Source: Bacteroidales bacterium
GTDB lineage: Bacteria; Bacteroidota; Bacteroidia; Bacteroidales; UBA932
Assembly (NCBI GenBank): GCA_017962235.1
Contig: JAGCVS010000009.1
Span: 62,001 to 126,000, forward strand
Direction: 5' to 3'
DNA: 64,000 nt
The notes under the pieces were generated by a model that saw only the letters and a program-made list of their open reading frames with translations, was not told the origin of the DNA and made no database searches. The position numbers and the translations under genes are program-made. This document shows positions 31,792 to 40,817 of this stretch, piece by piece (position 1 is the stretch's first letter; each line of letters opens with the position of its first letter).

Positions 31792-34586
31792 CAAACAGTT
31801 TTTTATACCAGATTGCAAAAGCATACGTCGCACAGGATGATGTTCAACTGCGGCGTTGTCTGTTCGTGTTCCCGTCCCGCCGTTCTTCTCTCTTCTTCCA
31901 GAAGTATCTGGGGCAGTGCAGCACGGCGCCCCTCTTTTCTCCCGACATAGTCACCATCGGGGATTTGTTCGTCCGCCTGAGCCCTTACCGGCGCGGGGAC
32001 AAGATACAGCTGATGTACATCCTTTGGCAAAAGTATTACGACATATGCAAGGGGCTGGGCCGCGCGGCGGAGAGTTTTGACAGCTTTGTATCGCTAGGGG
32101 AGGCCGTTATGGCAGATTTCAGCGATGTGGACAAGTATATGGCGGATGCCGGCAAACTGTTTGCCCACGTCAAAGACCTGAGGGAGCTGGATGCCGGCTA
32201 CGGTTTTCTGGACGAAGACCAGAAGGCGGCGCTGAAGCAGTTCTGGGGGGTGATTGCAGATGGCAGGGATTCGGATCAGAGGCGTAAGTTCCTGGGCCTA
32301 TGGGAGATTCTTTTCCCCCTGTACACCGCCTTCAAGGAGGAACTCTCGGGATGCGGAGTGGCATACGAAGGGATGCTTCAGCGGGAGGTCGCGGAGCGCA
32401 TCCTTCACGATGAAGCCGATGGTATAAAGGATGAACTTGCAGCGTACGACCGCATCGTGGTGGTGGGGCAGAACGCCCTCTGCAAGTGCGAGACGGCGCT
32501 GTACGATTACATCCGCAGGGAGTTTGACGGTGATTTCTACTGGGACTTCTGCGGCGAATGCCTGCGCGATGAGGCAAACAAGGCATCGTTCTTCATCAAG
32601 AATTATATAGAGAGATATCCTTCAAGGTATAAGCTGGAGTCGGAGGCTCAGGGGCGCCCGGAGATAAAGGTGGTGGCGGCTTCCAGCGCAGTGGCCCAGG
32701 CCAAGGTGGCGGCCGCTGAGCTGGAGCTGGCTGGTGAAGAATCCACCGCGGTGGTGCTGCCGGACGAGAACCTGCTGATGCCGCTGCTGAACTCCATCCC
32801 GGAAAACATCCATAACGTGAATGTTACCATGGGTTACGGGCTGCACAACAGCGCAACCGCCTCGCTCATGGATATGATGGCATCCCTGCAGCTGAACAAG
32901 CGTCCCGCGGGCTTCTATCACAAAGATGTGACAGCCATCCTGAACCACCCGTTCATCCGGGAGGCGGCGGGCGATGCCGCAGGCACCATAAAGAAGAAGG
33001 TGGTGGAGGGCAACGAGATATATGTGCCGGAAGACCGTTTTGCCGGGGACGTTATCCTCTCGGTGCTTTTCCGGCCGGTAAGGGATACGGAAGGACTTTA
33101 CGGCTGGCAGATGGAGGTGCTTCAGACGCTGGCGCCGTCGCTTCCCGACATAGAGAAAGAGTTTGCCCACGGCTACTATACCTCGGTGAGCCATCTCAGG
33201 GACCTGTCGGTTCCCATGGAGATGCGCACATATTTCAAGTTCCTCCGGGAGATCACGTCCCGCCTTACGGTGGACTTCCGCGGAGAACCGCTCAGCGGCC
33301 TGCAGGTGATGGGTCCGCTGGAGGTGCGCGCCATAGATTTCGACACCCTCATAATCCTCTCTGTAAACGAGGGGGTATTCCCTGCAAAGCAGCAGAGCGA
33401 CAGCCTGATACCGTACAATGTCCGCCGCGGCTTTGGCCTGCCCACCGTGGAGCTGTTTGACTCCATCGCCGCCTATCATTTCTACCGCAGCATCTACCGC
33501 GCAAAGAGGGTGGTGCTGATATATGACTCCCGCACCAAGGGGATGATGTCCGGAGAGGAGAGCCGCTTTGTAAAGCAGCTGCGGTATCATTACGGCTATG
33601 ATATTAAGGAAAGCAGCGTGAATCTGGAGATAAGGCCAGTGGAGGGGGTAATCAAATGTGTGGAAAAGACGCCGGAGGTGATGCGACAGCTTCTGGATCA
33701 CTTCTTGATTCCGGACGCGAAGGGCAAGTACAACGCGTTCTCCGCCAGCTCACTGATTGACTATCTCAGATGTCCGCTCAAGTTCTACTATTCCCAGATA
33801 GTAGGGCTGGCAGAGGAGGACGAGGTAAGCGAAGATGTAGATGCCAGTCAGTTTGGCAAGACCTTCCACAACACCATTGAGGCGCTTTACGCTCCGGTGG
33901 AGGGGGCGCAGGTAACCCGTGAGTGGCTTAAAAGCATCGCCGGAGATGTTGAACTCATATCATCCACCGTTGCGCGATATCTCAACAAAGAACTCAAGCG
34001 TCCGGAAAGCAGTCCGCTTTCCAGACGCAACCAGATAACCGCCAACCTCGTGTCCGAGCTGGTGCTGGCAACCCTCAGGAACGACATGACGTACGCTCCG
34101 TTTACCTACATCGGCAGTGAGCTGAGGCTGGAGAAGGAGATACCGCTGGAGATAGACGGCAAGCCCCAAAGAGTACGGCTCAAAGGGTTCATAGACCGTC
34201 TGGACCGCAAGGATGGCGCTCCGCGTATCTGCGATTACAAGACGGGCAGCGTGCATGAGGTGAACGACTATCTCCCTGGAAAGCAGATGGAGAAGGTGTT
34301 CAGCGGAGAGCTCAATACCTCGTACCAGCTTCTGGTATATGCACTGTTGATGAACATGGAAAATCCTGCCCAGAAGCAGTATGAACTGGCGGTGTACGAT
34401 GTCAAGAAGCTGTTTGATTCTGTGGTACAGACAAAGTACTGTCCGCCGGAGACAATAGATGAATTCAAGGTTCGTCTTGAGGGTACCCTCTCAGATATCT
34501 TTAATCCTGGAATACCGTTCCGGGGAGTGGAAGCCGGTAATGATGTATGTAAGCTTTGCCCCGCAAAGGCTATTTGTGGCAGATAA
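31788..34586 (+). CDS. AddB-like helicase/nuclease subunit (PD-(D/E)XK, probable Fe-S cluster)
   Basis: 932 residues. The N-terminus LRRCLFVFPSRRSSLFFQKY resembles the degenerate helicase start of AddB-type proteins. The C-terminal 300 residues contain a PD-(D/E)XK nuclease: FIDRLDRK then PRICDYKTG. A four-cysteine arrangement, Cys662 (LRCPLKFYY) plus Cys921, Cys924 and Cys930 (CKLCPAKAIC), matches the AddB/Cas4 pattern that holds a [4Fe-4S] cluster around the nuclease. The product should work with the next gene in processing double-strand breaks for recombination. Its stop overlaps the start of the AddA-like gene as TAATG. No Chi-recognition specificity can be inferred. Confidence 0.88.
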   Translation: MTNSFLYQIAKAYVAQDDVQLRRCLFVFPSRRSSLFFQKYLGQCSTAPLFSPDIVTIGDLFVRLSPYRRGDKIQLMYILWQKYYDICKGLGRAAESFDSFVSLGEAVMADFSDVDKYMADAGKLFAHVKDLRELDAGYGFLDEDQKAALKQFWGVIADGRDSDQRRKFLGLWEILFPLYTAFKEELSGCGVAYEGMLQREVAERILHDEADGIKDELAAYDRIVVVGQNALCKCETALYDYIRREFDGDFYWDFCGECLRDEANKASFFIKNYIERYPSRYKLESEAQGRPEIKVVAASSAVAQAKVAAAELELAGEESTAVVLPDENLLMPLLNSIPENIHNVNVTMGYGLHNSATASLMDMMASLQLNKRPAGFYHKDVTAILNHPFIREAAGDAAGTIKKKVVEGNEIYVPEDRFAGDVILSVLFRPVRDTEGLYGWQMEVLQTLAPSLPDIEKEFAHGYYTSVSHLRDLSVPMEMRTYFKFLREITSRLTVDFRGEPLSGLQVMGPLEVRAIDFDTLIILSVNEGVFPAKQQSDSLIPYNVRRGFGLPTVELFDSIAAYHFYRSIYRAKRVVLIYDSRTKGMMSGEESRFVKQLRYHYGYDIKESSVNLEIRPVEGVIKCVEKTPEVMRQLLDHFLIPDAKGKYNAFSASSLIDYLRCPLKFYYSQIVGLAEEDEVSEDVDASQFGKTFHNTIEALYAPVEGAQVTREWLKSIAGDVELISSTVARYLNKELKRPESSPLSRRNQITANLVSELVLATLRNDMTYAPFTYIGSELRLEKEIPLEIDGKPQRVRLKGFIDRLDRKDGAPRICDYKTGSVHEVNDYLPGKQMEKVFSGELNTSYQLLVYALLMNMENPAQKQYELAVYDVKKLFDSVVQTKYCPPETIDEFKVRLEGTLSDIFNPGIPFRGVEAGNDVCKLCPAKAICGR

Positions 34587-37500
34587 TGGAGGAGACTGTT
34601 ATGGGAAACGGACAACTTGACATTTACAAGGCATCGGCTGGCAGCGGAAAGACCCACAAGCTGACCCACAAGTATATCTCTTTCTTGCTCACGGACAAGG
34701 CAGAGAAAGATGCCTACAAGCATATACTTGCGGTGACCTTCACCAACAAGGCCACCGAGGAGATGAAGAGCCGCATTGTGAAGACCCTTTACGAGCTCTC
34801 GCAAGGGAAAGGAGAAGAGCTGGAGGGGATGGATGCAGCCGGGGTGGCAGAGGTTCAGAAGAAGGCCAAGGAGGCCCTGACTGCCATCCTTCACGACTAT
34901 TCAAACTTCCAGGTTACCACCATCGATAAATTCTTCCAGCAGGTGTTCCGCTCGTTCGCGCGGGAACTGGGAAGCTTTACCAATTACCGGGTTGAGGTGC
35001 GGGACGACGACGTTCTCTCACATGTGGTGGACGAGCTGCTCTCAGGTATGGACGATGATTCCTCCCGCGGGGACCGGATATTCGATATCATCAACAAGTT
35101 CGCGGTGGACCAGCTCCGCTTCAAGTCGGTTCACGGCTTTCAGAAACAGCTTCTTGAGTTTGCGAAGCTCTTTCTCAAAGAGGACTTCAAAGTGAAGGCT
35201 GCCGATTACAAGCCCGATTTGAAGAAGATGGAGGAGGTGGAGGAGATGGCCCATAAGATGGCCGGCGGTTTTGAAAGCAGGCTGCGCGAGTTGGCAACGG
35301 AAGCGCTGACGGCTATCGGGGAACAGGGACTATCAGTCTCAGATTTCTCTTACGGAATAAGCGGTGGAATGGGGCAGATACAAAAATATGCCTCCGGAGA
35401 GGTATCTGTCCCGGGGACACGTCTAATTACATTGGAGGAAGGCGGTCCGGAGGATTGGTTCTCTTCAAAGACCAGGAAAACTTTGGCGCCTTTGGCCTCC
35501 GCTGCATGCAACCGCGGTGACCGGCCTGGTCTGGATGAACTCCTTACCGCGATAGTGAACCATTTTGACGGATACAGGCAGTATCGCACCGCCGTAATTG
35601 TGCGCAACAACGTGGGGGTGATGAAGATATTCGGCAGCATCTACGCCGCCCTTGGCAGTTATCTCAAGGAGAATAACATAATGTTGCTGGGAGAGACCAC
35701 CCAGGCACTTGGCAGGATGATTGGCAATAGCGACACTCCGTTCATATACGAGCGGGTGGGGAGCTGGATAGACCATTACCTGCTGGACGAGTTTCAGGAC
35801 TTCTCTCTGATGCAATGGGCTAATTTCAAGCCGTTGCTGGAGCAGAGTCTGGACCAGGGTTACGGAGATCTGATAGTGGGGGATGTAAAGCAGAGCATCT
35901 ACCGTTGGCGGGACAGCGACTGGAACACTCTTGACAGCGGCGTCCAGAACGAGTTGAAAGGAAGGCGTCTTGCGGTGTCCACTCTCTCTGACAACTACCG
36001 CAGCGACCGCACGATCGTGGAATTCAATAACTATATCTTCAAACGTCTCACCGATGTTGAAAACGGCTCGTTTGAAGGCGATGAAACTATTGCCCGCTCT
36101 TTTGCGGATTGCGTGCAGAATGTCAAGTCCCCCATGGAGGGGCACGTAAAGATAACCTGGTACGAGAAGCCGGGTGACGGTGAACCCAATACTGCTCTCG
36201 CTGCCCTTAAGGGGGAGATAGAGGTTCTGGAAGGGTTGGGATATCCCAGAAGCGCCGTTTATGTGCTGGTGCGCACTAACGCCCAGGCAGCGGCAGTGGC
36301 TGACCAACTGATAAGCGATGGTATAGATGTCATTACCGATGATTCTCTGCTTGTCGGAGTGTCCGCCTTCGTTCAGCGCATCGTGGCGGTGCTCAGATAT
36401 ATGGTCAGTCCGGATGATTCTACAAATCTTCAGGTAATGAAGGAAATGGGAATTGACGTGGCTTCCGTGAACCTCTCAGGCAACTCTCTTTACGATGTGT
36501 GTGAGAATATAGTCCGTTCTCTGGACCAGAGTCTTTTGGAGGGTGAGATGCCCTATCTGATGACCTTCATGGATCTGGTTCTTGAATATATGAGGGACTA
36601 TGGCTCCGATATGGCCGGGTTCCTCCGTTGGTGGGGAGAACTGGGAGCGTCGCAGCCGGTATGTGCACCAAGCGGGGCCAATGCCGTCCGTGTCATGACC
36701 ATCCATAAGGCTAAAGGTTTAGGGTGTCCGGCAGTGATAGTACCTTTCTTCCAGGAGTCGCTCACTCCGCCCAATAATGCTACCAATTACATGTGGTGCA
36801 AAGATTCTTCCCCTCTTGATGCAGGACTGTTGCCCGTAGAGTTCAAAAAACAGGCAGAGGAGTCCACGTTTGGGGAGGATTATCAGAGAGAGGCGCTTCT
36901 GTACAAGATGGACGCCCTGAATACCGCATATGTCGCGTTCACCCGTGCGAAGCACGAACTTATTGTCTATGCCCGGAAAGACAGCAATTCCAAGAGCGTT
37001 TCTACTATGGTTTACAGTTTGCTTTCCAAGGATGGCAAGCTTGACGGGGATGTCTATGAGGCGGGGACAAGGCTCCCTTACGATGCCTCTTCAGAAGGAA
37101 GGGAAGCTGTAACTCCCGTATCGTTGAACGGATACAACTCCATCCCGATGGAGGGCTCCGGCGAGGGACGCAAGCGGCTGGCGCTGGTAACCCGCGGCTC
37201 CGATTTCTTCAACCCGGACGGGCGAGATGCGGCGCGGGCGAGGGGAATTGTGCTGCACGACATACTTTCCCGTATTGATACTTCGGCGGATGTTCCGGGG
37301 GCGGTGGCGGAAGCGGTCGCTGCGGGCGAACTGTCCGCCGCAGAGGCGGCATCCACGGAGGCTATGGTGGCCGGCATGGTGGCATCTGCATCTTCATACG
37401 GCTGGTTCGCCGTCGGGGCTCAGGTGCTCAAGGAGCTGGCGATAATAGATACCGACGGCAGTGTGCACCGCCCCGACAGGGTGCTGGCAGATGGCAACCG

Positions 37501-37654
37501 TGCGGTTGTGGTGGATTACAAGTTCGGCGCACATCACGGCGGATACCGGCGCCAGGTGGGGCAGTACATGGATATGCTGCGCCGCATGGGTTATGAAGAT
37601 GTGGAAGGTTATCTTTGGTATGCTGTAGAGAACAAAATCGAAAAAGTTGCGTAA
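34586..37654 (+). CDS. AddA-like UvrD-family helicase/nuclease
   Basis: 1022 residues from the ATG at 34586 that overlaps the upstream stop; MGNGQLDIYKASAGSGKTHK five codons later is another candidate. Superfamily 1 motifs seen: Walker A ASAGSGKT, motif Ia LAVTFTNKATEEMKSRI, Walker B LLDEFQDFSLMQW, motif IV-like LSDNYRSDRTIVEFNN, motif V VRVMTIHKAKGLGCPAVIVP and motif VI AYVAFTRAKHELIVYA. The C-terminus carries a PD-(D/E)XK nuclease remnant or domain (RVLADGNRAVVVDYKFG). With the AddB-like protein it should form a helicase-nuclease that unwinds and trims broken ends. The 3' end of this gene contains the promoter of the next one. Confidence 0.92.
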   Translation: MEETVMGNGQLDIYKASAGSGKTHKLTHKYISFLLTDKAEKDAYKHILAVTFTNKATEEMKSRIVKTLYELSQGKGEELEGMDAAGVAEVQKKAKEALTAILHDYSNFQVTTIDKFFQQVFRSFARELGSFTNYRVEVRDDDVLSHVVDELLSGMDDDSSRGDRIFDIINKFAVDQLRFKSVHGFQKQLLEFAKLFLKEDFKVKAADYKPDLKKMEEVEEMAHKMAGGFESRLRELATEALTAIGEQGLSVSDFSYGISGGMGQIQKYASGEVSVPGTRLITLEEGGPEDWFSSKTRKTLAPLASAACNRGDRPGLDELLTAIVNHFDGYRQYRTAVIVRNNVGVMKIFGSIYAALGSYLKENNIMLLGETTQALGRMIGNSDTPFIYERVGSWIDHYLLDEFQDFSLMQWANFKPLLEQSLDQGYGDLIVGDVKQSIYRWRDSDWNTLDSGVQNELKGRRLAVSTLSDNYRSDRTIVEFNNYIFKRLTDVENGSFEGDETIARSFADCVQNVKSPMEGHVKITWYEKPGDGEPNTALAALKGEIEVLEGLGYPRSAVYVLVRTNAQAAAVADQLISDGIDVITDDSLLVGVSAFVQRIVAVLRYMVSPDDSTNLQVMKEMGIDVASVNLSGNSLYDVCENIVRSLDQSLLEGEMPYLMTFMDLVLEYMRDYGSDMAGFLRWWGELGASQPVCAPSGANAVRVMTIHKAKGLGCPAVIVPFFQESLTPPNNATNYMWCKDSSPLDAGLLPVEFKKQAEESTFGEDYQREALLYKMDALNTAYVAFTRAKHELIVYARKDSNSKSVSTMVYSLLSKDGKLDGDVYEAGTRLPYDASSEGREAVTPVSLNGYNSIPMEGSGEGRKRLALVTRGSDFFNPDGRDAARARGIVLHDILSRIDTSADVPGAVAEAVAAGELSAAEAASTEAMVAGMVASASSYGWFAVGAQVLKELAIIDTDGSVHRPDRVLADGNRAVVVDYKFGAHHGGYRRQVGQYMDMLRRMGYEDVEGYLWYAVENKIEKVA

Positions 37655-37659
37655 CTTTG
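37652..37659 (+). promoter_or_regulatory. -7 promoter box for the RsmI-like gene
   Basis: TAACTTTG is an exact -7 match and overlaps the stop codon of the AddA-like gene, only 6 bp before the ATG at 37666. If used, the message would have almost no 5' leader. Confidence 0.45.
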
Positions 37660-37665
37660 TTCTCT

Positions 37666-38370
37666 ATGAAAGGCCGGCTTTTTTTGATTCCCTCACCGCT
37701 GGGCGAGGGTGATCCGCACGAGGTTCTCCCGGGTGCGGTTTTCGAGAGCATAAAGCATATCACCACTTATGTTGTGGAGGAGGTTCGTACCGCCCGCCGC
37801 TTTCTCTCTGCAGCCGGTCTCAAGGGCGCCATCGACAGCCTGACTTTTTACGAACTCAACGAACATACCGCCGCAGTTGATGCTGCAAGTTACGTCCGCC
37901 TGCTTGTAGAGGGACAGGACGTGGGCCTCATCAGCGAAGCGGGGTTGCCGGCCGTGGCCGACCCGGGCAGCGTGCTGGTGGGGGAGGCACATCGTCACGA
38001 TATAGAGGTGGTGCCGCTCGTGGGGCCGTCGTCATTAATGATGGCACTCATGTCATCCGGTCTCAACGGGCAGTCTTTCGCATTCACGGGGTATCTTCCG
38101 GTTAAACCGGCAGAACGCCGTGCGCGCCTGGCGGAGCTGGAGAAACTCTCCCGCCGTGCCAATCAGACCCAGATAATCATAGAGACGCCGTATCGCAACG
38201 ATTCGCTGCTGGCAGATATGCTGGCGGTGCTTTCAGAGCAGACCCGGCTCACCGTCGCCGCCAATATCACCCAGCCCGACGCTTTCATCCGCACCCGCAC
38301 CGTAGGGGAGTGGCGCAAGGAGGCGGTAACCATAGGCAAACGGCCGTGCGTATTTGTCTTACTGGCATAA
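37666..38370 (+). CDS. RsmI-like SAM-dependent rRNA methyltransferase (tetrapyrrole methylase fold)
   Basis: 234 residues from the ATG at 37666; a longer frame starting at 37615 lies inside the upstream gene. The N-terminus KGRLFLIPSPLGEGDPHEVL corresponds to the family's LYIVPTPIGN region. The SAM-binding loop VGLISEAGLPAVADPGSVLV, and LVGPSSLMMALMSSGLNGQSFAFTGYLP further on, match the family. RsmI methylates the 2'-O of C1402 in 16S rRNA. Bacteroidetes have a shorter variant, which fits the length; the exact substrate is inferred. folB follows after 2 bp. Confidence 0.85.
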   Translation: MKGRLFLIPSPLGEGDPHEVLPGAVFESIKHITTYVVEEVRTARRFLSAAGLKGAIDSLTFYELNEHTAAVDAASYVRLLVEGQDVGLISEAGLPAVADPGSVLVGEAHRHDIEVVPLVGPSSLMMALMSSGLNGQSFAFTGYLPVKPAERRARLAELEKLSRRANQTQIIIETPYRNDSLLADMLAVLSEQTRLTVAANITQPDAFIRTRTVGEWRKEAVTIGKRPCVFVLLA

Positions 38371-38372
38371 TC

Positions 38373-38753
38373 ATGAAGAAAGAAGGAATCATAGAACTGC
38401 GCGATTTGATGTTCCACGCCTTTCACGGTTGCCTGCCGCAGGAGCGGATTGTGGGGGCGGACTATGTGGTGAACCTCAGGTGCACGGTGGACTTGCGCCG
38501 CGCCGCCGCTACGGACGATTTGAAACATACGGTGAACTACGCGACGCTTTACGACATTGTTAAGAGCGAGATGGGCACTCCGGTGAACCTGCTGGAGAAG
38601 GTGGCGGGGAACATCCTGAAGAATGTCCGATACTATGCCCCGGCAGTGAAGCATGCCACGGTGACCATCTGCAAGCTGAATCCGCCGTTCGAATATGCCG
38701 TGAACGCTCTGGAAACGGAGCATACCGCCGCTTGCGTAACCCTCAGCTATTGA
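38373..38753 (+). CDS. folB: Dihydroneopterin aldolase
   Basis: 126 residues, standard FolB length, from the ATG at 38373. Motifs include IELRDLMFHAFHGCLPQERI (the family's FxxHGxxxxE region, with the conserved Tyr position occupied by His), NLRCTVDLRRAAATDDLKHT and NYATLYDIV. FolB splits dihydroneopterin to hydroxymethyl-dihydropterin and glycolaldehyde in folate synthesis. C-terminal ICKLNPPFEYAVNALETEHT is also typical. It sits between the RsmI-like gene and mtaB with gaps of 2 and 4 bp, in a compact operon of unrelated housekeeping genes. Confidence 0.93.
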   Translation: MKKEGIIELRDLMFHAFHGCLPQERIVGADYVVNLRCTVDLRRAAATDDLKHTVNYATLYDIVKSEMGTPVNLLEKVAGNILKNVRYYAPAVKHATVTICKLNPPFEYAVNALETEHTAACVTLSY

Positions 38754-38757
38754 CAGA

Positions 38758-39999
38758 ATGAAGCGGGCGGCGTTTGATACACTGGGCTGCAAGCTCTCCT
38801 TTGCGGAGTCATCCTCCTGGGCGAGGGCCTTCGAGGACGCCGGATTCGAGATTGTGCCCGCAAGCGAAGCCGCCGATATCTATGTGATAAATACATGCTC
38901 TGTTACGGAACATGCCGATAAGAAAGGGCGCAACCTGATCCGCCGGCTGCACCGCAAGGCCCCCGGCGCGCGCATAGTGGTTGCCGGCTGCCAGGCGCAG
39001 CTGAGGCCGTCTGAACTGGCTGCGCTGGAGGGCGTCTGGGCGGTGGTCGGCTCTGAGTTCAAGGGCGACCTGCTGCGGATAGCAACTGCAGAAACCCTTC
39101 CTGAAAAGATATTTGTAAAGCCGATTGGGAGCAACCGCAACTATTTCCCGGCACACTCCTCCACCGGCCGCACCCGCGCCTTTCTGAAGGTGCAGGACGG
39201 CTGCGATTACCACTGTACATATTGTACGGTCCCCCTGGCCCGCGGCGACAGCCGCAACGCCCCCATAGCGGAGATTGTGGTTCAGGCACGCGAGATAGCG
39301 GCCGCCGGCTTCAAGGAGGTGGTGATAACCGGGGTGAACACCGGCGACTTTGGCAAGAGCACCGGCGAGAGTTTCTTTGACCTGATAAAGGCGCTGAACG
39401 ACGTGGAAGGGATAGAACGTTACCGTATATCGTCCATAGAACCTAATCTGCTCACCGAGGAAATTGTGGACTGGATTGCGGGCGGCACCAAGTTCCTGCC
39501 TCACTTCCACATTCCGCTGCAATCGGGCTGCGACCGCATACTGGCGGCGATGCACCGCCGTTACAATACAGACTTCTTCCGCCGTCGCATAGAGTATATC
39601 CGCAGCAGGATGGAGCATATCTTCTTTGGAATCGATGTGATTGTGGGCTTCCCCGGCGAGACTGAAGAGGATTTTGAACAGACATACAGGTTTCTGGAGG
39701 AGATACGTCCCGCGTTCATACACATCTTCCCATACTCGAGAAGGGCCGGCACTCCGGCGGCGGAGATGCCGCACCATGTGCAGGACAGTGTAAAGACGCA
39801 GCGGGTGGCGCGTCTGGAACAGTTGTGCGACAGACTGCACGGGGAGTTCTGCGCCGCCAACCGGGGCAGGAAGGAGCAGGTGCTGTTTGAGAGCACAGTG
39901 CGCGGCGGCAAGATGTTCGGCTACAGCCGCAACTATATCAAAGTAGAACGCGACTATGACCCCGCCCTTGTGGGGCAGATAGTCGATGTCATATTGTAA
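38758..39999 (+). CDS. mtaB: tRNA t6A37 C2-methylthiotransferase MtaB
   Basis: 413 residues of the radical SAM methylthiotransferase family. The N-terminal UPF0004 domain has FDTLGCKLSFAES and NTCSVTEHADKKGRN; the radical SAM CxxxCxxC is in QDGCDYHCTYCTVPLARG, and a C-terminal TRAM-like segment follows. MtaB adds a methylthio group to t6A at tRNA position 37, using two Fe-S clusters. The t6A substrate itself depends on tsaB, also in this window. The gene starts 4 bp after folB and ends 3 bp before the MBL gene. Confidence 0.93.
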   Translation: MKRAAFDTLGCKLSFAESSSWARAFEDAGFEIVPASEAADIYVINTCSVTEHADKKGRNLIRRLHRKAPGARIVVAGCQAQLRPSELAALEGVWAVVGSEFKGDLLRIATAETLPEKIFVKPIGSNRNYFPAHSSTGRTRAFLKVQDGCDYHCTYCTVPLARGDSRNAPIAEIVVQAREIAAAGFKEVVITGVNTGDFGKSTGESFFDLIKALNDVEGIERYRISSIEPNLLTEEIVDWIAGGTKFLPHFHIPLQSGCDRILAAMHRRYNTDFFRRRIEYIRSRMEHIFFGIDVIVGFPGETEEDFEQTYRFLEEIRPAFIHIFPYSRRAGTPAAEMPHHVQDSVKTQRVARLEQLCDRLHGEFCAANRGRKEQVLFESTVRGGKMFGYSRNYIKVERDYDPALVGQIVDVIL

Positions 40000-40002
40000 T
40001 TT

Positions 40003-40770
40003 ATGGCGAATAAAGTGATATTTCTGGGCACCGGGACCTCTTCCGGCGTCCCTATGCTGGGGTGCAGCTGCCCCGTGTGCATGTCGTCGGACCCGCGCGA
40101 CAAGCGGCTGCGCTGCTCTGTGTATGTGGAATACGAGGGTCTCAGACTGCTGGTGGATGCCGGTCCTGACTTTCGTGCCCAGCTGCTGCGCGAGAACATA
40201 ACCCACGTGGATGCAGTACTGCTCACCCATCATCACAAAGACCACACCGGCGGCCTGGACGATGTGCGCAGCTTCAACTATTTTGAGCAGCGGGCGTTCC
40301 CTATCTACTGCGAGGAATATGTGCAGGAATCTCTTAAGAGGGAATACTGCTACGCCTTTGACGAGCACCCGTATCCCGGTGCACCTCAGTTCGAACTGCA
40401 CACAATAACGGACAAGCCGTTTGAGATAGGTGGTGTGGAAATTACCCCTGTAAGGGCGCTGCATTACAAACTGCCGGTACTGGGCTTCCGTTTTGGGAAG
40501 TTCGGTTATTTGACAGACGCCAGCGCCATAACCGATGAGGATATTGAAAAGTTCCGAGGCGTGGAGTATTTTGTAATAAACGCCATCCGCTATTCCAGCC
40601 ATATCTCCCACTTCAGTGTGCCGGAGGCGCTGCAAGTGATTGAAAAAGTGGGTGCAAAGCGCTCTTTCTTCACCCATCTGTCTCACCAGCTCCCCGCCCA
40701 CGAGGCCTTCAAGGCCGCCCTACCTCAAAACATAGAACCCGCGTACGACGGTTTACGTATTGACTTTTAA
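40003..40770 (+). CDS. MBL-fold metallo-hydrolase (PhnP-like phosphodiesterase)
   Basis: 255 residues. The opening IFLGTGTSSGVPMLGCSCPV and the metal motif LLTHHHKDHTGGLDD (HxHxDH-like, here HHHKDH) place it in the beta-lactamase-fold group containing PhnP and related cyclic phosphodiesterases. A CxCxxC cluster near residues 20-25 plus Cys37 may bind a structural zinc as in PhnP. Other metal ligands lie at SSHISHFSVPEALQ and FFTHLSHQLPAHE. The substrate is unknown; no phosphonate genes are nearby. It is the last gene of the folB-mtaB operon. Confidence 0.87.
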   Translation: MANKVIFLGTGTSSGVPMLGCSCPVCMSSDPRDKRLRCSVYVEYEGLRLLVDAGPDFRAQLLRENITHVDAVLLTHHHKDHTGGLDDVRSFNYFEQRAFPIYCEEYVQESLKREYCYAFDEHPYPGAPQFELHTITDKPFEIGGVEITPVRALHYKLPVLGFRFGKFGYLTDASAITDEDIEKFRGVEYFVINAIRYSSHISHFSVPEALQVIEKVGAKRSFFTHLSHQLPAHEAFKAALPQNIEPAYDGLRIDF

Positions 40771-40790
40771 AAGAAGTTTCCGTACATTTG
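40760..40790 (+). promoter_or_regulatory. Promoter of the rhamnose operon
   Basis: TTG(A) at 40760-40763 and TACATTTG at 40783-40790 are spaced 19-20 bp. The -7 box matches the consensus exactly and lies 27 bp before rhaB. No clear operator palindrome is visible. Confidence 0.6.
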
Positions 40791-40817
40791 AAGAATTGAA
40801 TTCAACTTTAATACAAT

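Noticed and set aside
38809-40701. 630-codon open frame antisense to mtaB and the MBL gene
   Set aside because: Shadow frame crossing two well-supported genes.
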